DNA of 64,000 nucleotides from Planctomycetota bacterium (GCA_016712275.1 JADJRI010000014.1:34385-98384); one strand, 5' to 3'; counted from the stretch's first letter, positions 10,086 through 19,099 are shown. Numbers and translations are program-made. Notes: generated by a model not told the origin, from the letters alone.

Positions 10086-10123
10086 TGTTTCGGCGTTTCG
10101 ACTTTTCGGCGTTTCGGCGTTTG
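10086..10123. repeat. TTTCGGCG simple-sequence tract
   Basis: Irregular direct repeats of TTTCGGCG/TTTCGAC between amn and the end of the dGTPase gene. A closely similar tract lies at about 15969-16008. Confidence 0.6.
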
Positions 10124-10126
10124 GTC

Positions 10127-11276
10127 TCAGTCAAAATGAAACGGCGCAAAAAGCCGTTGATGTTCCTTCTGACAAAACCGGTCCGTCATCCCCGCGATAT
10201 AGTCGCAAATCACCCGATGCGCTCACTGCTCCGCGATCCGCTCCGAATAACGCTTCGGCATGAGCTGCGGCTCCGCCAGATACGCCTCAAACAGCTCGCG
10301 AATCAGCCGCTTCGCCTTCGAATCCATCCGCACCACCTTGTGATGCCGATACACCGAATCCAGCATAATCGTCGTTAACTCTTCCACCCCGCGCTGCATC
10401 TCGTCCGAAAACCCCACCACATCCGCCTTCGCGTGCCGCACGTCCGACACCGACCGAATCCCCGCCGCCGCGATCCGCGCCAGCGTCGTCTGCCCGCGCA
10501 TCCTCGTTGAACCGCGCCGCCAGCCGGTCGATGATCGGCCGCCGCAGCGCATGAATCGTCTTATCGGGGTGCTGCGATCGAATCGGTTCCGCCGCCTCCC
10601 GCCACAACCGGCTCGCCGAGAGATGCTCCTCTGTCAAAACCCCCTGGCCCAGCCCATCCTCAATGTCATGTAGCGTATACGCCACCATGTCGGCCACATT
10701 GGCAATCTGCCCCTCGATCGGACACCGCGGCCCAACCTCAAAGAGCGCCGCATTCGGATCGTCCTTCTTCTTGGAAGCAGTGGGGTGGTCATACTTCGTC
10801 TGGTGCTTGATCAGCGACTCGCGTACCTCGAACGAAAGGTTCAGCCCCCTAAACGCCGGATACGGGTGTTCCAGATAATCCACCACCCGCAGCGATTGCA
10901 CATTGTGCTCGAAGCCGCCGTGCCCCTTCATCAGTTGGGCAAGCTGCTTTTCCCCGGCATGCCCGAAAGGGGAGTGGCCCAGGTCATGTGCCAACGCCAC
11001 GGCACCCGCCAGCCGGTCGTTCACCCCCACCAGCCGCGCCAGCCGCTCGGCCTGCGCCATCACCTCCAGCGTGTGCGACATCCGCGTGCGGAAGTGATCG
11101 GTCGTCCCGGTAATGAACACCTGCGTCTTATACATCAGCCGCCGAAACGCCATGCAACTGATGATCCGATGCCGGTCCAAATCAAACGGCCGCTCATCAC
11201 CCACCTCCGCGCGCGTCCACACCCGCCCGCGCGAGGCGTTGTCATGAACGGCAAACTCGGCGGATGATGTGGACAT
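10127..11276 (-). CDS. dgt: dGTPase-like HD phosphohydrolase with a frameshift and an in-frame TGA
   Basis: The N-terminal half carries the HD-domain metal ligands: RTRMSHTLEVMAQAERLARL, ALAHDLGHSPFGHAGE and NVADMVAYTLHDIEDGL. The family hydrolyses dGTP or other dNTPs to the nucleoside and triphosphate. Near 10500 the frame shifts to one giving GQTTLARIAAAGIRSVSDV. At 10223-10225 this frame meets TGA, yet translation beyond it continues AHRVICDYIAGMTDRF and ends at 10127, exactly the conserved C-terminus. Relatives have Gly at about this position, so GGA to TGA by one substitution is likely. The gene is either damaged or mis-sequenced. ATG 11276 is preferred to the longer frame from 11312. 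Confidence 0.75.
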
Positions 11277-11326
11277 GGTGAGGCGGACAGTATCGAAAAA
11301 GCAGTAATTCAAGAACTGATCGTGTG

Positions 11327-11914
11327 TTATTCCTTTCTTGCACGTACATTACGCGGAATCTCTTGCCGGTTAGCTGCAACTCCGCCGCATTCGGGGCAAC
11401 GGTGAGGGGTGGCATGAATATCATAACCGCAGAATTGACAAAGTCCCAAGCAGTCGCACTTTTCAATATGTTCCCGGTTGAGTTTCCGTCGCCAGCATCG
11501 GTAGCATGATCGAATGGGAAGAAACCCCGTGACCACGGCAAGAAGCCAATAAGGCACAATTACTAAGATCAGAGGTTGGAGGCCATCATCACGAAGTGAC
11601 CCGAATATCAAATTTGGAAAGTGGGGACTCGCCTTCCAAAGCACACACATTGCTTCATCGCCTCTTCTGTCCCAACCATCGAAACTATCCTGATCGTGCC
11701 TAAAGGCATAGGGGCCCGCCCATCCAACAATTCGTGCGATGTGTAATGCACCATCGTCTGAATAGACTTGGAATTCACGTTTTGAAGACGCCCATGACCA
11801 TCGGTCTATGATCACATAACTATTTAGCCAAAACAAAAGTGTGAGACAAACTGGAATCGTCAAGACCAATGTAACCAATTTGTGAGATTTCTGGGGATTG
11901 TAATTATGCACCAT
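11327..11914 (-). CDS. membrane protein with C-terminal zinc ribbon
   Basis: A 195-residue protein with one N-terminal transmembrane helix (LVTLVLTIPVCLTLLFWL), an external domain of about 80 residues, a second helix (LILVIVPYWLLAVVTGFL) and a cytoplasmic four-Cys zinc ribbon LCQFCGYDIHATPHRCPECGG. This ribbon is common in Planctomycetes. Its ATG lies 12 bases after the original stop of the RHS protein (see 11927-12118), so before the IS insertion it was probably the third gene of that operon. An immunity role is possible by position only. Confidence 0.7.
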   Translation of the reverse strand: MVHNYNPQKSHKLVTLVLTIPVCLTLLFWLNSYVIIDRWSWASSKREFQVYSDDGALHIARIVGWAGPYAFRHDQDSFDGWDRRGDEAMCVLWKASPHFPNLIFGSLRDDGLQPLILVIVPYWLLAVVTGFLPIRSCYRCWRRKLNREHIEKCDCLGLCQFCGYDIHATPHRCPECGGVAANRQEIPRNVRARKE

Positions 11915-11926
11915 TTCGTCATACGG

Positions 11927-12118
11927 CTAAGGCACTGGATCGCCACCGCTATGGTGAGTTTCCTTCGTCTTCTCGCCACATGGCTGACAAGTTGAACGAT
12001 CGGTCACGCCAATTTGTTTTATTGAGACTTTCTTCCTTTCAGGTGTACTTCCGGCCATACCAACCTCAATTTCCGTTGTAATGTACCGAGATTCTCCACC
12101 CAGCCATTCTAAGTTGTA
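11927..12118 (-). pseudogene. severed 3' end of the RHS protein gene
   Basis: This stretch encodes 63 residues without a start (YNLEWLGGESRYITTEIEVG and on to HSGGDPVP, stop TAG 11927-11929). It includes a CQPC pair. Joining base 12118 to base 13219 on the minus strand, that is, removing the IS630 element and one TA copy, reads through from the RHS gene in frame (AGT TAC AAC TTA). It is therefore the original C-terminus of that protein. Confidence 0.85.
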
Positions 12119-12134
12119 ACGCAGAATGATTCAT
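12119..12134 (+). repeat. left terminal inverted repeat of the IS630 element
   Basis: ACGCAGAATGATTCAT, directly preceded by TA. Confidence 0.88.
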
Positions 12135-12154
12135 GCAGCATTGTTCCGGACATG

Positions 12155-13150
12155 GTCATGATCGAACATGAATCCCATTTTGTTTCGGTGTCCATTGATT
12201 CGGCCGACGCCTTGCCGGAATGCGCCAGGTCTTCACGGTTTTGGGGACGTTTGCCAACACGGTGCGTTTCAGGTGACCCCAGAGCCGTTCGATCGGTTCA
12301 GGCTGGGACAATACGTCGGGAGCCAGATCGTCAGTCGATCGGTTTGTGTCTCAAAGGCTCTGACGGCGGGGTGATAGCGGGCGTTGTCCAAACCAGATGG
12401 ATTTTTCGGTTGCCGTGGCCTTGAGCAACGCGGTCAGAAACGCGATGAAATTCCAGCCGCTCTTGGTGTCCGCGATGAGCGTGGTGATTTTGGCAGTGGC
12501 ATAGTCCACCCGCCGACACCACCTTTTTTCGTTCTTGCCCGGCGGGTATTTCCGGGCTGCTTGCCGACGGCGCCCATGCGTCGCGCCAGGTGCCGATGGA
12601 TTTCGACTTCATCCTGATAGATCAGCGCCTCGGCGGCATCATTCTTCAGGGCGTTTTTTTAGACCGATCAGCTTGCGGCGGGCCTTTTCGTAGGCGGCCT
12701 CGTCGCGTTTGCCTTTGAGGGTGTGCTTGGGACATGAAACGAGTAATTCACCTGATGCAGCAATCGACGCATCTGATCGTCGCTGAAATGGATGCCGGTT
12801 TCCCCAGCGTGGGCGCCAACCGGGTGGCCGACCAGAAAAGCCGTAGCCCAATTTCATGGGATTGGTGTCGACAACCCGCTTCATCTTCTTGAGATAGGCA
12901 GGCGTGGCGGCTCCGGCGTCCGCGGCTTGGTCGGATGCAGGCGATACCGCCCATGCGATACAGGCGTCGAATGCGAGCAACCGTGGCGGTCGCGCAGCCC
13001 AAACGACCGGCATCAAGCAATTGTGTCCCGCGAATCCGACATCAACAGAATCAGACAATTGCGAAAGACATCCCGGACGGCGTGCGGAACCGAAGACCGT
13101 CAACGCCTCCCGCTCCGCGAGAGACAACCGATTCCATATCCCCGACCTCC
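12155..13150 (-). pseudogene. IS630-family transposase, multiply frameshifted
   Basis: The transposase is readable only by switching frames several times. Parts seen in order are an N-terminal LSLAEREAL segment, a helix-turn-helix/linker region (VVDTNPMKLGYGF), the first catalytic Asp in ALIYQDEVEIHRHLARRMGAVG, the second in DNARYHPAVRAFETQTDRL, and the last in the family signature PIERLWGHLKRTV. The DDE residues all survive but not in one frame, so it is either inactive or affected by the same indel errors as its neighbours. Confidence 0.8.
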
Positions 13151-13198
13151 TGACGGCTCCGCCGTCATTAGAAAGGTCGACCGAAATGGGAAAACTAT

Positions 13199-13214
13199 AT
13201 GAATCATTCTGCGT
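13199..13214 (-). repeat. right terminal inverted repeat of the IS630 element
   Basis: ATGAATCATTCTGCGT on the plus strand, the exact reverse complement of the left end. Confidence 0.88.
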
Positions 13215-13215
13215 C

Positions 13216-14028
13216 TTAACTTAGACTTAGGTTCTGATTCCTTGCGGATTCGAGCAGCTTTTTGCAAAAATCACTTCCAGCTCCAAAGTCGGAGTAAGGC
13301 CCATATGAATCGAAGCCAACTTTGTAAATAGGTGCGTCAAAGGGATCGTCGTTCCCATACTTTACAATTTTCTCTCGCACGTAATTGGTAACTTCATCCA
13401 AATCTTGCTTCGCATAATTTGCCATCATTCCAAACATTAGATTGCCAAGTACAGAGGAGTGAATACACTTTCCGCATAAGGTAACAGTGTTTCCACAAGT
13501 CTTGTCGGCTCCTCCTTTCGGCGGCTGTCCGCACTTTGTACTTTGGTTGAATCGATATTGATGATTTCCGCTGGGGGCAGGTGGCCCGACTGCACCTCCA
13601 ACTCCAACAAAAGTACTTGGTTCCCATGTCTTGTAGTAATGGTTGTGGTAAGACCACCACGAATATTGAAAATAACCGATTCCCACGCCAGCCTGTTTTT
13701 CGTATTGCGCTTTATAAGCGTCCCAACCTTTTCTTTGGGACACCATCTCATCCTTAAACCAATCCGTAATGTCGGCCCCGCAGGTGCCTTGGCACTGGCG
13801 CTTAAAGCCAGGATTCGGCGCAACGTAAATATCAAGCCCAATTGGATCAACCAGATCAGTCGGTCGATTCGCTACAGATGCCTGTAAGTTGAAACCGCCG
13901 CGCTCTCCGATCGGATCCCGGCTAATAAACCGCCCCAATCTTGGGCTATAGTGTGCATGCGCAGCAGTCGATACGATGATGGAAGTCAAGCCAATAACGA
14001 GTAACGTGACCCTTTGCCTCAGATTCAT
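13216..14028 (-). CDS. secreted RHS-core protein with toxin-44-like domain, truncated by the IS
   Basis: Residues 1-25 are a signal peptide (VTLLVIGLTSIIVSTAAHA). It is followed at once by the RHS repeat-associated core (YSPRLGRFISRDPIGERGG, NRPTDLVDPIGLD), so the large RHS cage is absent. The rest holds a Trp/Tyr-rich region and a segment CIHSSVLGNLMFGMM plus GNDDPFDAPIYKVGFDSYG that resembles polymorphic-toxin type 44 C-termini. The present stop TAA is created by the IS630 insertion (TA from the target plus A from the element); the original protein had about 333 residues. Its ATG overlaps the upstream stop in ATGA, so translation is coupled to the transglutaminase-like gene. Confidence 0.75.
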   Translation of the reverse strand: MNLRQRVTLLVIGLTSIIVSTAAHAHYSPRLGRFISRDPIGERGGFNLQASVANRPTDLVDPIGLDIYVAPNPGFKRQCQGTCGADITDWFKDEMVSQRKGWDAYKAQYEKQAGVGIGYFQYSWWSYHNHYYKTWEPSTFVGVGGAVGPPAPSGNHQYRFNQSTKCGQPPKGGADKTCGNTVTLCGKCIHSSVLGNLMFGMMANYAKQDLDEVTNYVREKIVKYGNDDPFDAPIYKVGFDSYGPYSDFGAGSDFCKKLLESARNQNLSLS

Positions 14029-15095
14029 GACTTGTTTCCTTTTCTTGAATTCCGGGTTACCTGGGTTTGTTGTCCCGGCATTGGTTTCCGTTCCATCGCA
14101 GTAGAAACAGCAACTTTAGGCCCGATTGCGTTCGGCATCAGACGGTGTGACTCCGCAAAACAAGCGACGGCCGCCGCAAATTCTTCGCGGGCATGGTGGC
14201 AACATCCCCTGTTTAGCATGAACATAGAAAGCTCTTCGGACGGTGTCAGGCCGCGAAGGAATTCGCCGGTCGCCATTTCTTCGTCGCTGATCGGTTCGGG
14301 CCATGTGCCATAGTAATCATCCGGCGGGAAATCAATGCCGCCGTTGGCCGCGCCCTCGATGTTGAGCTTTTCCGTTGTTCCTTCCCAGCGGCAATATACA
14401 TGCTGTTTGGCGAGGGCAAGCTTCATCGGATAGCCCAGGCGGCGGCCGATGGCGACGTAAAGCACCGGCATGGAAGCACAGGTGCCGCCGTTGGCATCGT
14501 CGATCATGCCGAGGATGAACATGTCTTTCGGATTGGAGAAATCCACATTGCGGACGCGCTCCATGTTGTAATGAACGCCGCAATCCTCCTGAAGCGTTTG
14601 AACGATGAACTCGGCGCGAAGCCGTGCTTCGGAGTGGTTGTAATGATCGGCAAACTTTGGGTCGGTAACACGATAGAGGTGCCGTTCGGTTTCGACTTTG
14701 ACCTTGGCCGCCCACTCGTCGAGCCTCTTCAACGCGGCCGGGATGTCCAATGATTCGGCACCGGGAATGCCTTTCGCGCAGAGGAGGTTCATCAAAGCGA
14801 TGTCAGCCGACGCGAGTTGTTGCGGTGTGAGTTCTAACAAGTCGTGGAAGGACTTGAGTTGAGAGTTTCCCGACGGTTCTGGGACTATTGACGCAACTGA
14901 TTGGGCCTGAGTTTTGGCGGGGAGCAGTTGGGGGCGGGCAGCGAAATAGAACACCGCAGATGCAATGGCAGCGCCGCCTACAAATGCTAAAGCCATTGGT
15001 GCGCGCCGGTGACCGGTGCCGGCACCTTGCGCGCGCTGCGGCGCAGGGTTTGTCACATTGGACGCCATTTTGGATTTCCGACCCTGACGAGACAT
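14025..15095 (-). CDS. membrane-anchored transglutaminase-like (SirB1/Transglut_core2) protein
   Basis: After a cytoplasmic basic N-terminus a helix APMALAFVGGAAIASAVFYF anchors the protein. The domain has the Cys of GTCASMPVLYVAIGRRLGYPM and the His of LALAKQHVYCRWEG, the order expected for the Cys-His pair of transglutaminase-like folds, and ends in a TPR-like helix pair (MLNRGCCHHAREEFAAAVACF). The catalytic activity of this subgroup is not established. The stop overlaps the RHS start by four bases. ATG 15095 is chosen as start; the frame is open to 15215 and ATG 15068 is also possible. Confidence 0.7.
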   Translation of the reverse strand: MSRQGRKSKMASNVTNPAPQRAQGAGTGHRRAPMALAFVGGAAIASAVFYFAARPQLLPAKTQAQSVASIVPEPSGNSQLKSFHDLLELTPQQLASADIALMNLLCAKGIPGAESLDIPAALKRLDEWAAKVKVETERHLYRVTDPKFADHYNHSEARLRAEFIVQTLQEDCGVHYNMERVRNVDFSNPKDMFILGMIDDANGGTCASMPVLYVAIGRRLGYPMKLALAKQHVYCRWEGTTEKLNIEGAANGGIDFPPDDYYGTWPEPISDEEMATGEFLRGLTPSEELSMFMLNRGCCHHAREEFAAAVACFAESHRLMPNAIGPKVAVSTAMERKPMPGQQTQVTRNSRKGNKS

Positions 15096-15424
15096 ACCGG
15101 TATTCTGGCGTCCCAGCGGTGTGCTTGCAAGAAAAATCGCACAGTATTCTGGAGGGAATGCAACTTGAGTAGAGCGGATAGTTTCGCAGGGTTGGTCGGC
15201 CTTTTGATCCACCACTTCGCGGAGAAAACCCCGCGAATACCGAGCCGCATCGCTTGTGACGGTACGCAGATCATCTCCTCATCATCACAAACATGCGGCG
15301 GCTCATGTCTTTGTCACCCGCAACGTGAATCCCAGCCTCATTCGCCCCTCTCAATTTGAGGCTCCTAAAAACGAATACACCCTCCGCTGCCAAGCCTTCA
15401 AACGGGTAGAAATGAATGATGAAA

Positions 15425-15607
15425 TCAACCAGCCCGCATTCGCTTTTTCGCAGAACGGGCCGTTGTCTTTCGTTTACGCGGTTTTGAACGAGCCAAACGA
15501 GCGCGATCGAGAGCCTGGCAGTATTCGAAATACCCCTCGATGCCCCCGTGCCGATTGATGAGCGCTTCCCGCACTTTCCTGGCTGCTTTGATGATATCCT
15601 GCACCAT
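15425..15607 (-). CDS. small basic hypothetical protein
   Basis: A 60-residue protein (MVQDIIKAARKVREALINRH at the start, then GYFEYCQALDRARLARS and a Lys/Arg-rich tail). The start has a near-perfect GGAGGTGAC ribosome binding site. Small proteins of this shape are frequent in cyanobacteria and Planctomycetes, sometimes beside toxin-antitoxin genes, but no partner is visible here. Function unknown. Confidence 0.6.
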   Translation of the reverse strand: MVQDIIKAARKVREALINRHGGIEGYFEYCQALDRARLARSKPRKRKTTARSAKKRMRAG

Positions 15608-16036
15608 GTCACCTCCGTCGGACGCTTTGTCTAAACCGCACTTGCGGTATCGTCTCTCTATTTCATCGAACGATCAACACAATTCACCAAAAATCCCCCG
15701 ATTTCCCTAACCCCATACATTCCCCAAACTTAACAACCTTCCGCCCCCCAAAAAGCCGCTTCCTACAGAGCGCGAGCAAGCCTTATAGACAAAGGAACGC
15801 GCGCCCATGCCCCCAAACCCTCACTCGCCCCCTTGCCCCCTCGGTCCGTCAGCCCCATGGCATCGTTTTGACTTTTTGACTTTTTGGCATTTTGACGTTT
15901 CCTCCAACTCTACATTCTCCATTCTCAATTCTACATTTGCTCCGCGCCTTTGCTCCGGGCTCATTCTGCTTTCGGCGTTTCGGCGTTTGCGGATTTCGGC
16001 GTTTCGAATGCCCCTTTTCACCCCAGGAGTTTTTTT
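15608..16036. other. non-coding stretch with simple-sequence tracts
   Basis: No gene is supported. The sequence is pyrimidine-rich and holds short tandem tracts: GACTTTTTGACTTTTTGGC at about 15870-15888, CATTCTCCATTCTCAATTCTACAT at about 15914-15937, and TTTCGGCGTTTCGGCG at about 15969-16008. AGGAG at 16025-16029 serves the next gene. Confidence 0.6.
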
Positions 16037-16854
16037 ATGAAAACCACAGCTCCCCAAAACACCAAGACCCTAACCCTCGACGAACAAACACCTTGCGGCG
16101 ATTTGCCGCCCGCGCCCGCCGATGAAAACGGCGATGAAAACGAGTCCCGTTTTCACTCTCGGCCCGTCAATCCGCTCTCCCCGAAGTCCACGATCCCCGC
16201 CAAGGTGCCGCCCGAAACCCTCGCCGCCATCCACGACGCCCTCATCAGTTCCGAGCGGGCCCCTACGCGACCATCTACGAAAACTTCGCCCTCCGCGAAA
16301 AGGGAATCGGCTTCACCGCCTTCTACAACTACGCCCGGCCCATTCGCCTGCTCGAAGCCTGCCAGACACAGGCCGGCCTCAGCCGCACCCTCGCCCCCGA
16401 CGCCCTCACCATGCTCCCCGAGCTCATCGCCACCCGACTCCTCGCCGCCCTCGTCGATGATGCCGTCCCGCCGCGCCAAATCCAATACCTCGTCGATGCC
16501 TACCGCATGGCATCCAACCTCCACCTCGCCCATCGCCGCCTCGATGCCCAGGTCACCGAAATCCGCCGCAAAGCCAAACTCCGCGAACTCGACGACCTCA
16601 CCCGCACCTTCAAGGAATACAAAACGCCACCCGCGCCGAACGCAAACAACCAAACCCGAAACCCGCGGATGTGGAAAATGAGTGAGGTTGCCTGCAAAGA
16701 GTTGATTGTGCGAGAACCCATGACATCGACGTTCGACGTCTGGGGCAAGCGGTTTCGCGCGCGACCAGTATGTCTTATATTGTTTCGCGAGACTCTACTG
16801 CGGGGCTTGGAAAGGACTAGGTATGGGGGCATGGGGAACTGCCATTTTCTCTGA
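16037..16854 (+). CDS. hypothetical protein, HTH-like core, frameshifted
   Basis: ATG 16037 follows AGGAG by 7 bases. The first about 73 residues (MKTTAPQNTKTLTLDEQTPC, then KSTIPAKVPPETLAAIHDAL) run to about 16255, where one base in the CGGGCCCC region shifts the frame. The continuation reads APYATIYENFALREKGIGFT, AFYNYARPIRLLEACQ, then a helical region ending RRKAKLRELDDLTRTFKEYK. This looks like a DNA-binding small protein family seen as several copies in planctomycete genomes, but I cannot name it. The last about 70 residues overlap the next gene and may reflect a further missed shift. Confidence 0.45.
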
Positions 16855-17644
16855 CGATCTTGCCCAGGATATTCGCCTGGAATTTCGCGAGTTGATCGGG
16901 GACGGCCTTTCGCCGGAAGAAGCGACCAAGAAGATGGTGCGCAAAAACAAAAGCGCTCTAAGTGAGCCGGAAGAGGCCCCGGTGTTCTGGATGGCCTTGG
17001 CCGCCACCCAATGGAAATGCGGCCGATTGATTCACTCCGTCAAGAATAAAGCACTGGCCGCGATCAAAGACCCAGCGAGCCTGATATTGTGGCGAGAGGA
17101 AGGAGAGAAACTTGTCAGGAAGCGCCAAGCAGTGATGGCCGCCTTGAAAGTTCAATTACTTTCACCGCAACCGCCGCCCAAGCGACTTTCAAAAGTCTTT
17201 CACGATCGAACCGATTGGCGGATTGGTCACGCGGTTTCGTATCGATTGCTGTCGGGCAAGTATGTGGTCCTGCGCGTGATCGGGCTTGACAGTGATGCCA
17301 AGTCGCAGACAGCGATTGTCGACGTATGTGATTGGGTGGGCGTCAAAGTTCCCAGTGCGAATTTTATCGCCAAATGCCCTCGAAAGCGATCGAAGTGGTA
17401 CGACCGCAATATCAAAGAAGCGAAAGCGCTGAAAGGCGAAGAAAGAAACTGTGCGTTACGATGGGAGGAAAACGACGGCAAATTCGCGGTCTATTCTCAT
17501 TCAAAGAGGGATTATCCCGAGGATCGCTTGGCCGTTGTCGCAAAAGGGCTGAAGTTCAAATCAGAGAAATTATATGGCGTGACCTATTTCGGCGGTTGGC
17601 GAAAACTAGACAAGTATTTGGAAGTCGACATGAAACTGAAATAG
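16823..17644 (+). CDS. DUF4259-like N-terminal domain protein
   Basis: The protein begins MGAWGTAIFSDDLAQDIRLE and continues FRELIGDGLSPEEATKKM, the pattern of DUF4259-type proteins. A central segment VFWMALAATQWKCGRL follows, then a C-terminal beta-rich half (VSYRLLSGKYVVLRVIG, VYSHSKRDYPEDRLAVV). Length is 273 residues. The N-terminal family occurs in many bacteria with unknown role. The gene stands alone between the HTH-like gene and the convergent HIT gene. Confidence 0.65.
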   Translation: MGAWGTAIFSDDLAQDIRLEFRELIGDGLSPEEATKKMVRKNKSALSEPEEAPVFWMALAATQWKCGRLIHSVKNKALAAIKDPASLILWREEGEKLVRKRQAVMAALKVQLLSPQPPPKRLSKVFHDRTDWRIGHAVSYRLLSGKYVVLRVIGLDSDAKSQTAIVDVCDWVGVKVPSANFIAKCPRKRSKWYDRNIKEAKALKGEERNCALRWEENDGKFAVYSHSKRDYPEDRLAVVAKGLKFKSEKLYGVTYFGGWRKLDKYLEVDMKLK

Positions 17645-17660
17645 GAAGTCGGTACTACGA

Positions 17661-18161
17661 TTACTGACTTGCCGCGCGCAGCAACGTGCACAACTTGTCC
17701 AGTGCCTGCGGAATCACACGCACGTCGCCGGCCACGCTCATAAAATTCGTATCGCCGCTCCAGCGCGGCACGATGTGGATGTGCAGATGCCCGGGCAACC
17801 CCGCGCCGGCGCAGCGGCCGAAGTTGATGCCGATGTTGAACCCGTCGGGTTTCAGGACCTTCGCCAGCAGCGACTTGGCGTCGCGGGTCAGGTGCCAGAG
17901 ATGTGTCATCTCATCGTCCGACAGATCGACCAGGTCGGCCTTGTGGGCCAGCGGCGCGATGAGCAGGTGGCCGTTGGTGTAGGGAAAGCGGTTCATGATG
18001 ATGAAAGCGCTCTCGCGGCGGGCGACGACGAGATTGGAGGCATCGTCGTTCGGTTGGGCCGCATAATCGCACAGGAAGCAGGGCGGCCGCTTGTCGTCGG
18101 CCAGCCCCTGCACATAGTCCAGTCGCCAGGGGGCCCAGAGGTTTTCGTGGAATTCGTTCAT
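17661..18161 (-). CDS. HIT family nucleotide hydrolase/transferase
   Basis: A 166-residue protein starting HENLWAPWRLDYVQG with CFLCD, then FPYTNGHLLIAP and the histidine triad PGHLHIHIVPRW. These features match the Ap4A-phosphorylase-like branch of HIT proteins that act on nucleoside polyphosphates or AMP conjugates in the cytoplasm. It is monocistronic with a downstream convergent neighbour. The exact substrate cannot be read from sequence. Confidence 0.9.
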   Translation of the reverse strand: MNEFHENLWAPWRLDYVQGLADDKRPPCFLCDYAAQPNDDASNLVVARRESAFIIMNRFPYTNGHLLIAPLAHKADLVDLSDDEMTHLWHLTRDAKSLLAKVLKPDGFNIGINFGRCAGAGLPGHLHIHIVPRWSGDTNFMSVAGDVRVIPQALDKLCTLLRAASQ

Positions 18162-18308
18162 GGTGATACGGCTCCATTGCTTGTGATGGGCATTTTAGCG
18201 GGAAGGCTTGGCGTGCGAAGATCGAAATTCGAGACTTGTATGGTCAGGCATTTGTCGAGGAGATTTCGCACGGGCGAGACGCCCATGCTCCCCAAAACCA
18301 TCGAGTCG

Positions 18309-18409
18309 CCGGTGGCACAGTAGAATGGTTTTGAACTTCATCGGTTGAAAACCGGTGCCACAGTAGGCTGGTTTTGAGATTCACCGGTTGGAAACCGGTG
18401 CCACAGTTG
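18309..18409. repeat. 43-base tandem repeat, REP-like
   Basis: CCGGTGSCACAGTAG-type units start at 18309, 18352 and 18395, exactly 43 bases apart. Each full unit contains the inverted pair CCGGTTG..AACCGG. The array abuts the end of the lipoprotein gene. The GGTGCCAC core recurs in the palindrome inside mnmE at 61574-61612. Confidence 0.8.
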
Positions 18410-19099
18410 TTAGTTCGGGCCTTCGATGCCGGTCGAGGGCTTGCCGAGCAGCCGTCGCAGACGCTGCCGCACGTTCGCCACTTTGCGGGAACCTTCGGCG
18501 GCCTTGAATGTGCCGGAGATGCGGCAGGGGCCAAAGAGGTCGACCGGCTCGCGACCGAAGCGCGTCGGCCGGAGCGATGCCGATTCGATGCGGCCTTCCA
18601 TCTCGTCGCCGTCGCGCGAGAGCTTGAAGAACACGAAGCCGGCCCCCTCGTAGCTGATCGTGTTGTCGCCGTTGACGAGGCAATAGACGATGGCGGCATT
18701 GGTCTGCGTGCTTTCGGCATAGGTCTTGCCGGGAATCGGTTTCCACAGAATTCGAATGTGCAGCAACTGCGAGGTCCAGACTAGATCCGGCGGCGCCGGC
18801 TGCGATGTTGCGTCAGAGGTGTCGTCCTCGTGCGGCGGCACCTCCAACAGGCGCGGCTCCAATTCGAGAACGATTTCGTAAGCCTTCTCGCTGTTCATTC
18901 GAAAGTATCCGGGCGGGAAATTCTCGACAAATGTCTCCGGCTTTTCGGCATTTCGAAACGACAGCACTTCGATGTGATCGGGCTTGCTGTTGCAGGCGAG
19001 CGCGGCGGCCGTGGTTGCGATTAGAAGCGTCGCGCAAAACGGACGAAGGAGCGTTCGGAATGGGTGAACCGGATTTGGAATTAAAGAACCCTGCCGCAT
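18410..19099 (-). CDS. lipoprotein of unknown function
   Basis: The N-terminal signal (LLRPFCATLLIATTAAALAC) ends in a lipobox with Cys 36. The mature part contains HIEVLSFRNAEKPETFV, LHIRILWKPIPGKTYAES and ISYEGAGFVFFKLSRDGDEM, a beta-rich composition without a recognised domain. It follows the amidohydrolase by 6 bases on the same strand, so they are probably co-transcribed. Confidence 0.7.
   Translation of the reverse strand: MRQGSLIPNPVHPFRTLLRPFCATLLIATTAAALACNSKPDHIEVLSFRNAEKPETFVENFPPGYFRMNSEKAYEIVLELEPRLLEVPPHEDDTSDATSQPAPPDLVWTSQLLHIRILWKPIPGKTYAESTQTNAAIVYCLVNGDNTISYEGAGFVFFKLSRDGDEMEGRIESASLRPTRFGREPVDLFGPCRISGTFKAAEGSRKVANVRQRLRRLLGKPSTGIEGPN

Larger units (their letters stand above)
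12119..13216 (-). mobile_element. IS630-family insertion sequence
   Basis: A 1,098-base element. It is bounded by a perfect 16-base inverted repeat (12119-12134 and 13199-13214) and flanked by TA on both sides (12117-12118 and 13217-13218), the dinucleotide target that IS630/Tc1-mariner elements duplicate. It encodes a transposase of the IS630 type on the minus strand. It sits inside the RHS-toxin gene. Confidence 0.88.

Noticed and set aside
10223..10225. TGA read as glycine (alternative genetic code)
   Set aside because: TGA ends many intact genes here, including haaO-neighbour and operon genes with ATGA overlaps, so recoding is not general. A substitution or error is simpler.
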